DNA of 5,247 nucleotides. Origin: Elusimicrobiota bacterium (lineage in GTDB: Bacteria > Elusimicrobiota > Elusimicrobia > UBA1565 > UBA9628). Position numbers and translations under genes: made by a program. Location of the stretch: NCBI GenBank assembly GCA_028869495.1, contig JAGWRY010000119.1, positions 1 through 5,247 on the forward strand, in the 5' to 3' direction. Within the stretch, counting starts at the first letter, position 1; every line of letters begins with the position of its first letter. This document shows positions 4,939 to 5,247 of the stretch, piece after piece. The notes beneath the pieces were generated by a model. It was not told where the DNA came from. It searched no databases and was given only the letters and a program-made list of their open reading frames with translations.

Positions 4939-5247
4939 ACCGCGAGCAGGGCGGCGTAGAGCGCCAGCGCCGCCAGCGACAGCGCCGCGCCGGCCGCCCT
5001 CAGCGGCGGCGCGAAGCTCAGGTCGATGCGCCGCGCGCCGGCGGGCAGGGGCACGCCGAGGAAGCCGGCGTCGACGCGGACCGGGACGACGCGCGCGCCG
5101 TCGACGCGCGCGGACCAGCCCGCGTCGTAGGGGATCGACAGGAAGAGCAGGCGCGCCGCGGCGGCCGGCGCGACGGCCGCGGCGAGGGCGTTCTCCGAGA
5201 AGGAGGTCAGGACCGGAGCCCCGGCGCGGCGCGCCCGCGCGCAGGCG
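4935..5247 (-). CDS. YfhO family membrane protein, C-terminal part only
   Basis: Only the last 103 codons are present; the gene continues past the window edge. The translation carries the characteristic YfhO C-terminal pattern: LTSFSENAL, then LLFLSIPYDAGWSARVDG, VPVRVDAGFLGVPLPAG and RRIDLSFAPP, ending in one hydrophobic transmembrane helix (about the last 22 residues, Ala/Leu-rich) and a very short tail. YfhO proteins are large multi-pass membrane proteins of the GT-C type; in Firmicutes members glycosylate lipoteichoic acid, and in other bacteria most are uncharacterised. The visible part is the small extracytoplasmic beta domain plus the final helix, not the catalytic region, so activity cannot be judged. 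Its TAG stop (4937-4935) shares CTAG with the uppS stop. It sits where cdsA is found in many relatives of this operon. Confidence 0.85.
   Translation of the reverse strand, partial: ACARARRAGAPVLTSFSENALAAAVAPAAAARLLFLSIPYDAGWSARVDGARVVPVRVDAGFLGVPLPAGARRIDLSFAPPLRAAGAALSLAALALYAALLAV

Overview
This is a strongly G+C-rich bacterial chromosomal window with tightly packed genes. Codon third positions are almost all G or C. The lineage cannot be fixed from sequence alone. The core genes are clearly bacterial, and an uncultured G+C-rich lineage (for example an Elusimicrobiota-like or deep Gram-negative group) is only a guess. Nothing points to a plasmid, phage, insertion sequence, CRISPR array or recent transfer.

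Layout. (1) Positions 1-243, minus strand: the 5' end of a gene for an unrecognised exported protein with a Tat-like signal peptide, cut by the window edge. (2) About 226-321: a short divergent control region. It holds a TATTATA element (a perfect TATAAT on the minus strand), a C-rich tract whose complement fits a short-loop G-quadruplex, and an AT-rich motif just before the next start codon. (3) 322-1209, plus: an RmlD-type SDR reductase, apparently an orphan nucleotide-sugar reductase. (4) 1253-4938, plus: a compact operon rpsB-tsf-pyrH-frr-uppS with gaps of 2, 6, 4 and 2 bases. (5) 4935-5247, minus: the C-terminal end of a YfhO-family membrane protein, converging on uppS so that both TAG stop codons lie in one CTAG.

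How the genes work together. rpsB (30S protein S2), tsf (EF-Tu recycling) and frr (ribosome recycling) serve translation. pyrH supplies UDP, and through it UTP, CTP and the UDP-sugars. uppS makes the C55 lipid carrier for peptidoglycan and surface glycans. This is a classic bacterial growth operon. In many bacteria uppS is followed by cdsA and dxr, but here the operon ends at uppS against a gene on the other strand. The flanking RmlD-like reductase and YfhO-like protein are both from families tied to surface glycans, which is suggestive but does not show a shared pathway.

I found no convincing undescribed system. The best second-look items are regulatory: a 13-base AT-rich motif repeated (12 of 13 identical) upstream of the SDR gene and of rpsB, which implies a nearly leaderless SDR transcript; the divergent promoter with its G4-forming tract; the unclear start codon of the first gene; and the shared CTAG stop. 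No intrinsic terminator with a T-tract is visible anywhere in the window.
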